This document shows, in pieces, positions 41,003 to 49,120 of a stretch of DNA of 64,000 nt (its first letter is position 1; every line of letters begins with the position of its first letter). The translations under genes were made by a program, and so were the position numbers. Source of the stretch: Mesorhizobium sp. C432A (GTDB taxonomy: Bacteria > Pseudomonadota > Alphaproteobacteria > Rhizobiales > Rhizobiaceae). The stretch is taken from positions 2,335,001 to 2,399,000 of the forward strand of contig NZ_CP100470.1 of the NCBI RefSeq assembly GCF_030323145.1, written 5' to 3'. The notes under the pieces were generated by a model. It was not told where the DNA came from, ran no database searches, and saw only the letters and a list, made by a program, of their open reading frames with translations.

Positions 41003-41135
41003 TTGAGCTATGGCGTCGGGTCAGGAGAGCAAAATGGAGACCCAACAACACGATGCGCCACGCCTGATGATCGACGTCTTAACCGAACCGGGACAATTTT
41101 ATCGGTCGCGGCGACCTGTGGATAACGTCCGCGGA

Positions 41136-41318
41136 CTAGTGCACAACTCGTCGGCGCCTCGCTCTGTCAGCCAAGACGTAGGTGAAGCTGGCGGCTTCGC
41201 GGTCATGCTGCTCTTCGACGGGCTCCGGCTCCAGATCCGGGTCGCCGTCCATCTCGTCCAGCAGGCCGAGCATATGTTCGATTGTCGCCTCCACTCGGCG
41301 TCGGAAGAACGCGCTCAT
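41136..41318 (-). CDS. small acidic phage-associated protein
   Basis: A 60-residue protein starting SAFFRRRVEATIEHMLGLLDEMDGDPDLEPE, helical and then acidic. The segment DEMDGDPDLEPE resembles short conserved proteins often found in prophages of Rhizobiales. The start at 41,318 overlaps the stop of the upstream gene (ATGA), and a strong terminator follows about 130 bases later. The function is unknown. Confidence 0.6.
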   Translation of the reverse strand: MSAFFRRRVEATIEHMLGLLDEMDGDPDLEPEPVEEQHDREAASFTYVLADRARRRRVVH

Positions 41319-41914
41319 TGGTCGATCCCCCACTGAACGGAGAGCGTGCCGCCGAGTTCATGGATACCGCGCACGATGTAATTGAAGTCGACGAAACCCC
41401 GTTCTCCTCTCCACAATCGTTGCGTAAAATAGCGCTTGGCTTTAGCGAAATGGTCGAGGTCAGCCATCGTGACATGTCGACGAGCACACTCGGAACGCAG
41501 GTGATCCAGCAGGTCTATGCCCGTTGGGGAGTATTTTTTTTTAGGGCGATAAAGCCGGCAGTGGCTAGCCCGGTTCCAGATTTGTACCCTAGATAGGTGC
41601 GGAAACGCTCGGCGCAACTCGTCCATCGAGGAACCAGCCTTATACATTTTGCGGAATTGGGTGTCTTGGTTTGCCAACCACTGCGGACGCGGCTTGCAGA
41701 TGCCCAACTGCAGGCAATGGTTTTTGAGTGCGCAATGCGTGCGGTGAGGAAGCTTCTTCGCCATCGCCGTGTAGTTGGGATACTCGGAATGGCAGATATC
41801 ATCTTCCAGCGCCGTCCACAGCCTGCGACCAAGCCAATTCTCTCCGCGTTGACGGAGCATATGGCTCATCTTCTCACCTCGCGCTTGGCGTCCGACAATA
41901 TCTCCTAGGTACAT
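41315..41914 (-). CDS. putative DNA-binding protein of the prophage
   Basis: A 199-residue basic protein without enzyme motifs that I recognise. Two helix-turn-helix-like (SANT/Myb-like) stretches are likely: YTAMAKKLPHRTHCALKNHC (about residues 48-67) and MDELRRAFPHLSRVQIWNRA. The C-terminal 70 residues are helical and tryptophan/arginine-rich. AGGAG lies seven bases before the ATG at 41,914; an ATG at 41,869 with AGGTGAG upstream is a real alternative. It sits at the prophage end, where regulators or excision factors are often placed. Its role is a guess from shape and place. Confidence 0.6.
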   Translation of the reverse strand: MYLGDIVGRQARGEKMSHMLRQRGENWLGRRLWTALEDDICHSEYPNYTAMAKKLPHRTHCALKNHCLQLGICKPRPQWLANQDTQFRKMYKAGSSMDELRRAFPHLSRVQIWNRASHCRLYRPKKKYSPTGIDLLDHLRSECARRHVTMADLDHFAKAKRYFTQRLWRGERGFVDFNYIVRGIHELGGTLSVQWGIDQ

Positions 41915-42224
41915 TTGGTGGCTCCTGCTGGCCCCCCACCAAGACGACCGGTACTTTGCATCCGGTCCGTCCGGTCCACCATAACCGTCACCAGGCTGTG
42001 CCCGATAATCCCGTAGTTATCCTCCGATCATGCTCTTTGCATCAGTGCTGTTGGTAAGCTCAATGACCGCCAGCGCGGATATGGCGCTACAGGCGGCGCG
42101 ACCAAGCTCTAAATGGTTGCATAAACTCTGCTGTACCGGCTGCGTCAGTTAGCCACACTTGGGAATCGAAGCTAGTTTTGTTTCACCTGGTTAATCGGCG
42201 AAGGGTTCGGGGTTAATCAGACAA
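41915..42224. other. gap without a recognised gene
   Basis: About 310 bases between a minus-strand and a plus-strand gene. The sequence is AT-richer than neighbouring genes and should carry divergent promoters. I see no repeat or RNA gene in it. Confidence 0.4.
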
Positions 42225-42443
42225 ATGGCAGATGCATTGATTGCGGAGCTCAGGGCGACCGTAAAGGCACTTAAACAGTTGCTCTCCACGTTGGATAAAG
42301 AGAAATTGCGAAGTTTGATGGATGCTCTGCCAACCGACATCGCAGCAGGCAGCGCCGAAATGGTGATGCTGGTACACCTGACCCGAGAGATCGATGCCCG
42401 CGGAGATGCGCTAGGACAAGTCATTAACTTTCCGACGCGATAG
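42225..42443 (+). CDS. small hypothetical protein
   Basis: A 72-residue open frame (MADALIAELRATVKALKQLL, then helical to VINFPTR). It is amphipathic and could form a short coiled coil. The ribosome site is poor and no family is recognised; it is kept because its composition is protein-like and the minus strand of this stretch offers nothing better. Confidence 0.4.
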   Translation: MADALIAELRATVKALKQLLSTLDKEKLRSLMDALPTDIAAGSAEMVMLVHLTREIDARGDALGQVINFPTR

Positions 42444-42571
42444 ATCGATCCGGTATTATGTAGCTGTCACCCCTGAAATGGCCAATCACCTGCTGGTGTC
42501 AACGGAAGGACTGGGTAAGCCCATAATCTGGCAGGTCAGAGTAAGCCTCCGACGAGTGTTGCGCGCCAAGC

Positions 42572-44269
42572 CTAAGAAGAACGCCTGGACGTCTCACTAT
42601 TGAGGGCCAGGTACCTCGGGTCGAGAATTGCGCCACTCGGAATCTTTAGCCCGTCAACATCAAAGGGCAAGAGAAGTTCAAGTTGGTCACGGTCTCGCGC
42701 AGCCCTTGTCCGGATTTTTGTTACGGCTGGCGGCGGCAACGGGGGCATTGCCGGGTAGCGCCCATCCAGCAAATCACCGACGGTCACGATCTGTACGCGG
42801 GGCAGTCTGCCGTGCGCAGACCGTTCCACAAACCCTGCGCCGGCAGCATCTGAAAGCATTGCCTTAGTTGGCTCTGCAAGAGTGACCAGAATGCCCATAT
42901 TGGCGTCCTCTTCCCTTTGGACAACGCCGCTCAATTCCCGAACCATGGCTGGCCCGAGGTGTTCTCCGCCCTTCACAGAGACAATTATTCGCCCAAATCC
43001 GTACGGGCCGTTTGCAAAATAGATGTTTCCATCAATGCCCCTATCGGCTCCCTTCTTTGATTCATAGGTCTGCGCACCAAGCAGCCAAGAAGCCCACCAT
43101 TGAAATTGGTGTTTGTCGCGCCGCGCGAGATCACGTGCGCCAGCAAGATCGGTCGGCCTTCCGCTTACTTCGAATTTTTGGACGTTCTCTATTTTTCTTA
43201 AGCGGCGTTCGATCAACGTTATGGCATAGTGGGTCACGTCAATTCCGATCCACTTCCGATTGAGTCGCTCTGCCGCTTCAACGCTTGTGCCGCAGCCGCA
43301 AAATGGGTCGAGCACGATGTCGCCGGGATTCGATGAGGCATTCAAAATTCGTTCAAGCAGAGCGAGAGGCTTTTGGGTTGGATATCCGAGCCTTTCACGC
43401 GCCTGTGAATTCACCGGGAAGATATCAGTCCAGAGATTGTCGACAATCTCGCCCTTCTGCTCATCTAGGTAGCGAATGAGATACGGCACACCATTGCGAG
43501 ACCAGTAAATACGATTCGCCCGGTCTATTTCGGCAAGTTTCTCACGAACGACCCTCCAACCGTGGGGCGGCGTAAATCCGTTGTATTCGTATACCAAGTT
43601 CGGCCTGGGCCCCATACTCTGGGATCGAATAATGTTGTCATGACGGTAATGCCTCCGTTGTGCGTCAACGTGGCGATAGTGGCTCGCTTTGTAAGATTCC
43701 GAGTGCTCGCCGTATTGGGTATTCCATGTCGCTTTGTCCGATTTTGCATAAAAGAAGATCGTATCCGTAACGCGGCTAAAGCCAGATTTTGTATCGCTAT
43801 GGGCCGTGGTCCGCTTCCAGATGATTTCGTTCCGATAATTCCTTGGCCCGAAAATGGTGTCTAACAGCATTTTTAGGTAGTGACTGGCCGTTGAGTCACA
43901 GTGAAGATAGAGCGACCCAGTCGGTTTCAGTGCGCGGTGTAATTCAATCAAACGGACGGCCATCATAGCGAGGTAGGCCATCATCGAATTGTCGCCAAGC
44001 CAAGCGCGGAAGGCCCGAAGGACAAGCGCCAAGTCATCCCCTTCGCGCATGACATCATCAAATGCTATGGCCGCAGATTCTCCCCACGACCAGGTATCGC
44101 GAAACGCCTCTGCTTGCGCCTCGGATGGTATGCCGGCGCCCTCTTTGAATAGGACATTGTAGTTGGCATTCGAATTGAAAGGAGGGTCTAGATAGACAAG
44201 ATCAACGCTCTCGTCTTTGACCTGCCTTCGCAGAACGTCAAGGTTGTCACCGAAGAATAGCTTGTTCAT
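42572..44269 (-). CDS. DNA (N6-adenine or N4-cytosine) methyltransferase fused to a Mrr-like nuclease domain
   Basis: A 565-residue two-part protein. Residues 1-355 are a beta-class amino-methyltransferase: motif IV DPPF at 28-31, a target-recognition region in the middle, and the S-adenosylmethionine motif DPFCGCGTS at 321-329. Residues about 385-505 look like a PD-(D/E)xK restriction fold: WWASWLLGAQ, GADRGIDGN (D413), then IIVSVKGG (K433), where the usual Glu/Gln before Val-Lys is Ser. The ATG at 44,269 is preferred to a TTG six codons earlier. The gene is visibly less GC-rich than its surroundings, a sign of separate origin. It could protect phage DNA, restrict rivals, or both; a separate restriction gene is not present. 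Confidence 0.85.
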   Translation of the reverse strand: MNKLFFGDNLDVLRRQVKDESVDLVYLDPPFNSNANYNVLFKEGAGIPSEAQAEAFRDTWSWGESAAIAFDDVMREGDDLALVLRAFRAWLGDNSMMAYLAMMAVRLIELHRALKPTGSLYLHCDSTASHYLKMLLDTIFGPRNYRNEIIWKRTTAHSDTKSGFSRVTDTIFFYAKSDKATWNTQYGEHSESYKASHYRHVDAQRRHYRHDNIIRSQSMGPRPNLVYEYNGFTPPHGWRVVREKLAEIDRANRIYWSRNGVPYLIRYLDEQKGEIVDNLWTDIFPVNSQARERLGYPTQKPLALLERILNASSNPGDIVLDPFCGCGTSVEAAERLNRKWIGIDVTHYAITLIERRLRKIENVQKFEVSGRPTDLAGARDLARRDKHQFQWWASWLLGAQTYESKKGADRGIDGNIYFANGPYGFGRIIVSVKGGEHLGPAMVRELSGVVQREEDANMGILVTLAEPTKAMLSDAAGAGFVERSAHGRLPRVQIVTVGDLLDGRYPAMPPLPPPAVTKIRTRAARDRDQLELLLPFDVDGLKIPSGAILDPRYLALNSETSRRSS

Positions 44270-44431
44270 AGCTTCTGTCCCCGACAACAGAGTTGCAGGC
44301 TGTAGTTAAATCTTCGAAAATTCAGGAATTATTAACGAATGGCTAGAGTGCGAGCCTATAGGGCGGCGCGACTTGACAGCGCTCTGGACTCCCCAAAGTG
44401 TTCGACGCATTCTCTCGTTGGAGAGAGGGTT

Positions 44432-44782
44432 ATGGGCCTCCAAAGGCAGAAGCCTGTAAGGCGGCGTCGGCGTTCGCTGTTAGATCAGCGGGCGCTAATC
44501 CCGGTTTTGCTTTGTGGCGTTGCCGGAGCCAGCTACTTCATGCCACAAGCCGAACTGCATCCTCTGCCGACCGTGCATCGGCAGGGCGACTCCCCAGCGT
44601 CCCGAGCGCCGGCTGGCTGCAACATCAAGGGTAATATCAGCGTCGAGACAGGCGAGCGCATCTATCACATGCCAGGTCAGCGCTATTACAACACCACAGT
44701 CGTCAACCCAGCCAAGGGCGAGCGCTGGTTTTGCTCCCAATGGCAAGCTTGGTGGGCGGGGTGGCGGAAGGCTAAGGTGTAA
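44432..44782 (+). CDS. sunset-domain protein with N-terminal membrane anchor
   Basis: A 116-residue protein. A basic stretch (RRRRRSLLDQRA) precedes one membrane helix (LIPVLLCGVAGASYFM). The C-terminal 50 residues, CNIKGNISVETGERIYHMPG then YYNTTV and KGERWFC, match the short cysteine-pair domain known as the sunset domain, often found at the C-terminus of rhizobial nucleases and secreted proteins. GGAGAGAGGG lies before 44,432. The anchor and the cysteines suggest a periplasmic location. Confidence 0.75.
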   Translation: MGLQRQKPVRRRRRSLLDQRALIPVLLCGVAGASYFMPQAELHPLPTVHRQGDSPASRAPAGCNIKGNISVETGERIYHMPGQRYYNTTVVNPAKGERWFCSQWQAWWAGWRKAKV

Positions 44783-44873
44783 CATTCCCTGCGGCTGGGT
44801 AGCCAAGCGCTGCGCTTGAAATCGTAGCGTGGTTGCGCGACGGTCACGCCAGAGAACCTGAAGCGAGCAACCC

Positions 44874-45083
44874 ATGAAGCGTATGGAAAAGGCACCCTTT
44901 GTGCCGACCGAAATTCGCATTGCCACGGTTCGGGCCAAAGACGGCGTTCTCGGCGTTCTTTCAATCCAGACAACTGAAGGTCGCCTGGATATTGCCCTCG
45001 ACCGAACAACGGCAGACGCTATCGTGGATGCAATCAGCAGCATTCGCTCAAAGTTGGATTCGCTCGATAGCAGCTTACTCTGA
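44874..45083 (+). CDS. small hypothetical protein
   Basis: A 69-residue protein: PTEIRIATVRAKDGVLGVLSI then TTEGRLDIALDRTTADAIVDAI. It reads like a small alpha/beta domain with a helical end, a style common among rhizobial phage and cryptic genes. The upstream 90 bases hold a CAAGCG-CTG-CGCTTG hairpin. Function unknown. Confidence 0.55.
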   Translation: MKRMEKAPFVPTEIRIATVRAKDGVLGVLSIQTTEGRLDIALDRTTADAIVDAISSIRSKLDSLDSSLL

Positions 45084-45110
45084 TCTTGGCTGGGTAGCGC
45101 CCTTATCGGA

Positions 45111-45152
45111 ATAGAGAAACCCGCCGCTGAGGGGGGACCATGGCGGCGGGTT
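45111..45152 (-). terminator. terminator of the phage late operon
   Basis: On the minus strand AACCCGCCGC pairs with GCGGCGGGTT around a 15-base loop, followed by TCTCTATT. It is placed 150 bases after the DUF1515 gene, the last of the long minus-strand series. The stretch 45,153-45,304 before it has no convincing gene. Confidence 0.7.
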
Positions 45153-45304
45153 CTGCACCTTGAATAGAGCGGCCATATTCCTGAGAAAGCCGCTGCACGA
45201 CATAAACCCGCAGATGCGGCTCTTGTTCCAAACAATTTTAAGCACCAGCCTGTCTCGGACCCACATACCCGTGCGCAGTTCCGTACAGGACATTGTAATT
45301 GGCA

Positions 45305-45706
45305 TTAGCCGCCACGCATCACCCGCCAAATATCTGACCAGTAGGCCGTGACCAGGGAGGCCAAGGCGGCCGCTGCCATACCGGTCACGCCCAAGGCACC
45401 TAGGCCCATCAGCTTCCATCTGGTCACCTCGGCAGTGACGGCTTTCACCTCCGTCATATCTTCGCTGAGGGATCTCACCGCGCCTTCAGTTTCGGCAAGC
45501 CGCTCCACCAGCTCGTCGGTCTTCGCGTACATCTTCGACCGGCTGGCAGCGGCGCGCTGTTCAGACTGCTCATAAGAGAGCGCGGCCCTGGCATCGCTGT
45601 CTTTGATATCGCGCCGGATCTCGGTTACGTCCCGCTGGACGCCCTCCATAGCGGCGACGAGGCCGCCTACCATCATCTCTAGGCTCTTCGTCGCCGATGT
45701 TGCCAT
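45305..45706 (-). CDS. DUF1515 family protein
   Basis: A 133-residue protein of the DUF1515 family. MATSATKSLEMMVGGLVAAMEGVQ opens a long coiled-coil region (about residues 20-95, VTEIRRDIKDSDARAAL and RLAETEGAVRSLSED), and one membrane helix lies near the end (LMGLGALGVTGMAAAALASLV). Coiled coil plus C-terminal anchor suggests a membrane-associated lysis or superinfection role; the family has no established function. It follows the lipoprotein gene immediately. Confidence 0.75.
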   Translation of the reverse strand: MATSATKSLEMMVGGLVAAMEGVQRDVTEIRRDIKDSDARAALSYEQSEQRAAASRSKMYAKTDELVERLAETEGAVRSLSEDMTEVKAVTAEVTRWKLMGLGALGVTGMAAAALASLVTAYWSDIWRVMRGG

Positions 45707-45707
45707 G

Positions 45708-45896
45708 TCAGGCTTCCCAGCCGCAGAGCTTTTCGCCCTTGAGATTGTGGGCGAGCGCGTCTCTTGCCTCAACAACGGTCATGTCCTCGACCGGGTTGCG
45801 GTTCGGCTCCTCGATATCGCAGAATGAACCGCCCGCGTGCTGACAGGCGCCGAGCGCCATGAAGGCGACAAGCGCTAGGACTTTGGGCGTGACCAT
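45708..45896 (-). CDS. small phage lipoprotein, candidate outer-membrane spanin
   Basis: A 62-residue lipoprotein: VTPKVLALVAFMALGAC gives a signal with lipobox ALGAC (Cys about 18). The mature 44 residues include two more cysteines (SFCDI, KLCGW). It overlaps the membrane-protein gene before it by 22 bases in another frame, as Rz1 genes overlap Rz. With the endolysin two genes upstream, an o-spanin role in the last step of lysis is plausible but not proven; the proline-rich stretch common in Rz1 is missing. Confidence 0.65.
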   Translation of the reverse strand: MVTPKVLALVAFMALGACQHAGGSFCDIEEPNRNPVEDMTVVEARDALAHNLKGEKLCGWEA

Positions 45897-46132
45897 CTGG
45901 CCTGTCCTTTCAGCACTTCGGCGTCACTCATGCCGGCGACGGCCTGGTCGATCTTGTCGGATTCGGTGCGGGCCGCCAGCCGCTCGGCGTCATGCTTGGC
46001 CTGCTCTGCCTTGGCTCCGGAAAGCCTGCCCTTGATCCAAGCACCGATGGCAAGGACAACGCCGGCACCAATGGCCATGACGGTGGGATTGAGAAAGAAT
46101 CCTTCGAGGCCGGCGATGATGAGTTCGGCCAT
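45875..46132 (-). CDS. membrane-anchored coiled-coil protein, candidate inner spanin
   Basis: An 85-residue protein with one N-terminal membrane helix (about residues 12-32, NPTVMAIGAGVVLAIGAWI) and a charged helical tail (AKAEQAKHDAERLAARTESDKIDQAV). This topology is that of Rz-type inner-membrane spanins. The next gene, a lipoprotein, starts inside its 3' end. An alternative is a simple holin, but a single anchor with a long soluble helix speaks for a spanin. Confidence 0.65.
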   Translation of the reverse strand: MAELIIAGLEGFFLNPTVMAIGAGVVLAIGAWIKGRLSGAKAEQAKHDAERLAARTESDKIDQAVAGMSDAEVLKGQARWSRPKS

Positions 46133-46133
46133 C

Positions 46134-46358
46134 TCACTTCTCCTCGGCCGGCGGTGGAGGCGCAACCATGCCGGTCGGGCCATCGCGCACGGCGTTGATC
46201 ACCAGCTTGAGCAAAGCCAGCGCGCCGCTGATCTGCAATGCCGTGCGATCGGTGAGGCCGAACATGGTCCAGTCGAAGCCGACGAGCGCGCCACCGCAAA
46301 CGACGGTGATCAGCACGTTCAGGAGGTTGTGGAAGCTGTTGGTGTTGAACCACTTCAT
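46134..46358 (-). CDS. putative holin
   Basis: A 74-residue protein with two hydrophobic stretches (LLNVLITVVCGGALVGF and ISGALALLKLVINAV) separated by a short loop WTMFGLTDRTA, and a proline-rich acidic tail. Size, topology and place directly after the endolysin fit a class II holin. AGGA is seven bases before the ATG at 46,358; an earlier ATG at 46,364 overlaps the endolysin stop and could also be used. Confidence 0.65.
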   Translation of the reverse strand: MKWFNTNSFHNLLNVLITVVCGGALVGFDWTMFGLTDRTALQISGALALLKLVINAVRDGPTGMVAPPPPAEEK

Positions 46359-46360
46359 GG

Positions 46361-47011
46361 TCATTTCCTTCCGAAGATGGCTTTGAGGATAGCGAACAGG
46401 CCCGCCCAAAACGGATTGCGCTCGACATAGGCCGGATCAGGAGCGGCAGGAGGCGCTACGGGTGGCTGTGAAGCCGGGATGGGCTTCGCGGGCGCCGGCT
46501 GTATCGTCATCGACCGTGACGCCCGGCGCACGCTCTCGACGCGAGAGGCCCAGCCCTTGCCGAAGGTGGGCCATGTCTTGAGCCCCTTCAGGAAGGTCAG
46601 CCGATTGTCGCAGAGAGCGTCGATGACCGCGCCGGGTGACTTCTTGCCTAGCGCGGCCATGGTGGCAGGGCCTATGCGCCCGTCCTGCGCCACACCGACC
46701 ACGGCTTGCAGATACTTCGCAGCTCGGCTCGGGCCGCTGTTGACCGCGAAGTCAAAGGTGGCATAATCGACACCATCGGGTAGTTCGGCGCCAGCGACCG
46801 CATCCCAATAAAAGCGGCGATAAACAGTGGCGATCTGCGCATCGGTGATATGGCGCAGATCGTCCTTCGTCGCATCCGCCTTCACATAGCGGCGGAAATT
46901 GGCAATGGTAACTCCCTTCATGGTGGCGCCGCCCGGATCGGCCGGATTGTCCGACCAGAGCCCTTCCGATTTGAGAACGAGCGCGAGCGCCCGCACGAAA
47001 TTGCGGTCCAT
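46361..47011 (-). CDS. endolysin, glycoside hydrolase family 108
   Basis: A 216-residue peptidoglycan-cutting enzyme. The catalytic glutamate is E16 in LKSEGLWSDNPADPGGATMKGVT, the GH108 signature, followed by FYWDAVAGAELPDGVDYATFDFAVNSG. From about residue 95 a peptidoglycan-binding type 3 domain follows (VVGVAQDGRIGPATMAAL). The C-terminus is proline/alanine-rich, without a signal peptide, so export needs the holin encoded next. It starts the lysis cassette. Confidence 0.9.
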   Translation of the reverse strand: MDRNFVRALALVLKSEGLWSDNPADPGGATMKGVTIANFRRYVKADATKDDLRHITDAQIATVYRRFYWDAVAGAELPDGVDYATFDFAVNSGPSRAAKYLQAVVGVAQDGRIGPATMAALGKKSPGAVIDALCDNRLTFLKGLKTWPTFGKGWASRVESVRRASRSMTIQPAPAKPIPASQPPVAPPAAPDPAYVERNPFWAGLFAILKAIFGRK

Positions 47012-47080
47012 GTGTAAGCCTCTTGAGGTTGCATTTGAAAGAAGGTAACCGCTCTTTAGCGGTCAGGGCGGGATGTCTAA

Positions 47081-47674
47081 ATGTCAGTATTTTCTAAGTG
47101 GTTCAAAGACGCGCGCGCGAAACTGCCCGATAATGTGTCCGTCGGCCGCCACACCTACGGCGTCACTTGGCGGAAGGTGCTTTTCCCGACTAATGAAGCG
47201 CCCCTAAATGTGGGTAGCTTCTGCTCTGTTGCTGGCCAAGTGCTGTTCATGTGCACCGGCCAACACCAGACGAAGAGTGCCACTTCATTCCCGATCTATA
47301 GCCGCGTCCTGAAGCAGCCTGAGCCTTTACCCAACGCTGGGAAGCCTGGGGGCATCACGATCGGCAACGATGTTTGGATTGGCCACGGTGCCATCATATT
47401 GCCAGGCGTGACAGTCGGCGACGGCGCTGTTGTGGGTGCCGGCTCCGTCGTCACTAAGTCTGTCGAGCCCTATGCGATAGTGGCCGGCAATCGTGCACAA
47501 GTTATCCGCAGTCGGTTCCCTGCTGATACCGTTGCGCAATTGCTGGAAATACAGTGGTGGTTATGGGACGAGGATAAGATCAAGAGCGAGGCAGCTACTC
47601 TCAGCGGTCCGATCGAGGTTTTCATTGCAAAGCACGCTACTCGAATAAAGTCAGTGTCGACCCCGAAGCTCTAG
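47081..47674 (+). CDS. left-handed beta-helix acetyltransferase (CatB/hexapeptide family)
   Basis: A 197-residue hexapeptide-repeat acyltransferase. Repeats such as [38 protein letters not shown] form the beta-helix, TGQHQT includes the likely catalytic histidine, and [12 protein letters not shown] ends the coil as in xenobiotic and sugar O-acetyltransferases. It is on the plus strand, opposite to the late operon, starting 69 bases from the endolysin gene, with a hairpin (ACCGCT/AGCGGT) in the gap. Together with the next two plus-strand genes it probably modifies a surface sugar. Confidence 0.85.
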   Translation: MSVFSKWFKDARAKLPDNVSVGRHTYGVTWRKVLFPTNEAPLNVGSFCSVAGQVLFMCTGQHQTKSATSFPIYSRVLKQPEPLPNAGKPGGITIGNDVWIGHGAIILPGVTVGDGAVVGAGSVVTKSVEPYAIVAGNRAQVIRSRFPADTVAQLLEIQWWLWDEDKIKSEAATLSGPIEVFIAKHATRIKSVSTPKL

Positions 47675-47749
47675 TAATCTGCGCCGTAGGCGCGTGAGGC
47701 GACGCAGTTTCACAAGAGGTGGCGTACGGTTGCACCGAGGTGAGTGGTG

Positions 47750-48535
47750 ATGAAGGACGTTTTCGGTTACATCGCGTATGGCGGAAACGAATTGTACCAT
47801 CGCGGCGCGTTGCTGAGCGCCCTCAAGCTTTTGTATCATTGTCCAGAAGCAAAGATCATTATTGCGACGGACAGGCCCGAATTGTTTGTCGACTATCCCA
47901 TGGAGACGTTGCTTCTGACTGACATGCAGAAAGAGGCTTGGTCCTTCAGCGGTCAATATCATTTTGGCATCAAGGCCCGGGCGCTGATCAAATTACTGAG
48001 GATGACCGACCGCCTCATCTTCATGGACTCAGACCACTACCCAGCAGGATTTCTATCCCTTGGCTTCGAAAGCATTTCGCCTAAGCATTCAGTGATGCGA
48101 CGCCTAGAGAAACCCCACAAATGGACGCCTGTGCTGGAAGGGGAAGGCCTTCGGATCGGCGAACATGTTATCACGGGCCGCGAACCTATGTGGCAAAGTG
48201 GCATTCTCGGAGTGCATCGAGACAATCTTCCCGCTCTGATGGACGCGTATCCACCGATGCTTGCTGTCCATCAGATATCGAAAATTGACGCTGCGGAGCA
48301 GTTCTGCATCGGCATAGCCTTGTCCTTGGGGGGGCGGACGATCAGCCCGCATAAGCTCAAGATCAGGGACTATAATACACGAGGGAAGAAGGCGTTCGCA
48401 GAACCTCGTGTATATCGCTTCTTCGATGCATACGCTGCCGAGCCCGTTGCACGGCAAATCGTCGAAGCTGGCCGATATCGAATGTGGCGGACGCCGGTGG
48501 ATATCATTCGCCAAAAACTCAAGGCGCGAGGATGA
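47750..48535 (+). CDS. putative glycosyltransferase (GT-A fold)
   Basis: A 261-residue protein with a DxD-type metal site in DRLIFMDSDHYPAG (about residues 83-96) and a late QSGILGVHRDNLPALMDA region like that of GT8-type transferases. The start (FGYIAYGGNELYHRGALLSALKLL) is the usual first beta-alpha unit. GAGGTGAG precedes the ATG at 47,750. The 3' end overlaps a convergent minus-strand gene by 17 bases. It should transfer a sugar from a nucleotide donor; the acceptor is unknown. Confidence 0.75.
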   Translation: MKDVFGYIAYGGNELYHRGALLSALKLLYHCPEAKIIIATDRPELFVDYPMETLLLTDMQKEAWSFSGQYHFGIKARALIKLLRMTDRLIFMDSDHYPAGFLSLGFESISPKHSVMRRLEKPHKWTPVLEGEGLRIGEHVITGREPMWQSGILGVHRDNLPALMDAYPPMLAVHQISKIDAAEQFCIGIALSLGGRTISPHKLKIRDYNTRGKKAFAEPRVYRFFDAYAAEPVARQIVEAGRYRMWRTPVDIIRQKLKARG

Positions 48536-48881
48536 CCGCAGGATCGAGCCCAAGAGCACGGACTAGCCCGACTGCGTCAGGATCGTCACTATAAACTTCC
48601 GGCCGATCCGGCGCGAACCAGCGGGCAAAATAGATTGGATTGCCGGTCAGCGCGGCATAGGCCTGCGCCATCTTGCCCGCGTCGATGATGCGAGCCTGTA
48701 CAACCGATTTCAGAATCAAACGGCGCAAGGCTGGCTGCTCGCTCCAAGCGTTGCCGTTCCAGATTTGGCGCGCGTCGTCGGGCGCCTCGGGCACCTCTAT
48801 GCCATTTTCAGGCAGCACGACGCCTTCACCGTCGAAGCCGCCGAGATAGACGCCATCGGCGTCGACGAAAAATTTGGTCAT
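48519..48881 (-). CDS. small tail-associated protein (tail-fibre assembly-like)
   Basis: A 120-residue protein starting TKFFVDADGVYLGGFDG and continuing VLPENGIEVPEAPDDARQIWNGNAW, a layout seen in tail-fibre assembly and fibre-tip proteins. The second half is helical. On the minus strand it is the next gene after the tail fibre at 50,080-51,219, so a fibre chaperone is a fair guess, though plus-strand cargo now lies between them. Confidence 0.55.
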   Translation of the reverse strand: MTKFFVDADGVYLGGFDGEGVVLPENGIEVPEAPDDARQIWNGNAWSEQPALRRLILKSVVQARIIDAGKMAQAYAALTGNPIYFARWFAPDRPEVYSDDPDAVGLVRALGLDPAVILAP

Positions 48882-48958
48882 ATCTACCGGTCCCTTACCC
48901 AGAAATTGTGATTGATGTATGTGTTGGCCAAGCACGCTCTTTTTGCGATGAGGCGAAG

Positions 48959-49075
48959 ATGTTCTATTTGGGGTTGGCGATCGGCTTTGCGTTGGGCGTC
49001 GTCGCTATGTCAGCTGTCGTTTACTATTGGACGCACCACGATGATTTTGAGATCAGGCGAGGGGAAACGCGGTAG
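48959..49075 (+). CDS. very small membrane protein
   Basis: A 38-residue open frame starting FYLGLAIGFALGVVAMSAVV, one membrane helix, followed by HHDDFEIRRGETR, a charged tail. GAGG lies five bases before the ATG. The next gene, a glycosyltransferase, starts 45 bases after the stop. It may be real cargo or chance; size prevents a stronger call. Confidence 0.4.
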   Translation: MFYLGLAIGFALGVVAMSAVVYYWTHHDDFEIRRGETR

Positions 49076-49120
49076 GCGCATGCCTTCTCGGCACCGATTT
49101 AGACGGGCAGATTTGACCGA

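Noticed and set aside
45075..45419. A minus-strand frame after the DUF1515 gene
   Set aside because: It runs through the terminator hairpin and its first part is antisense-frame overlap of DUF1515; no good start site.
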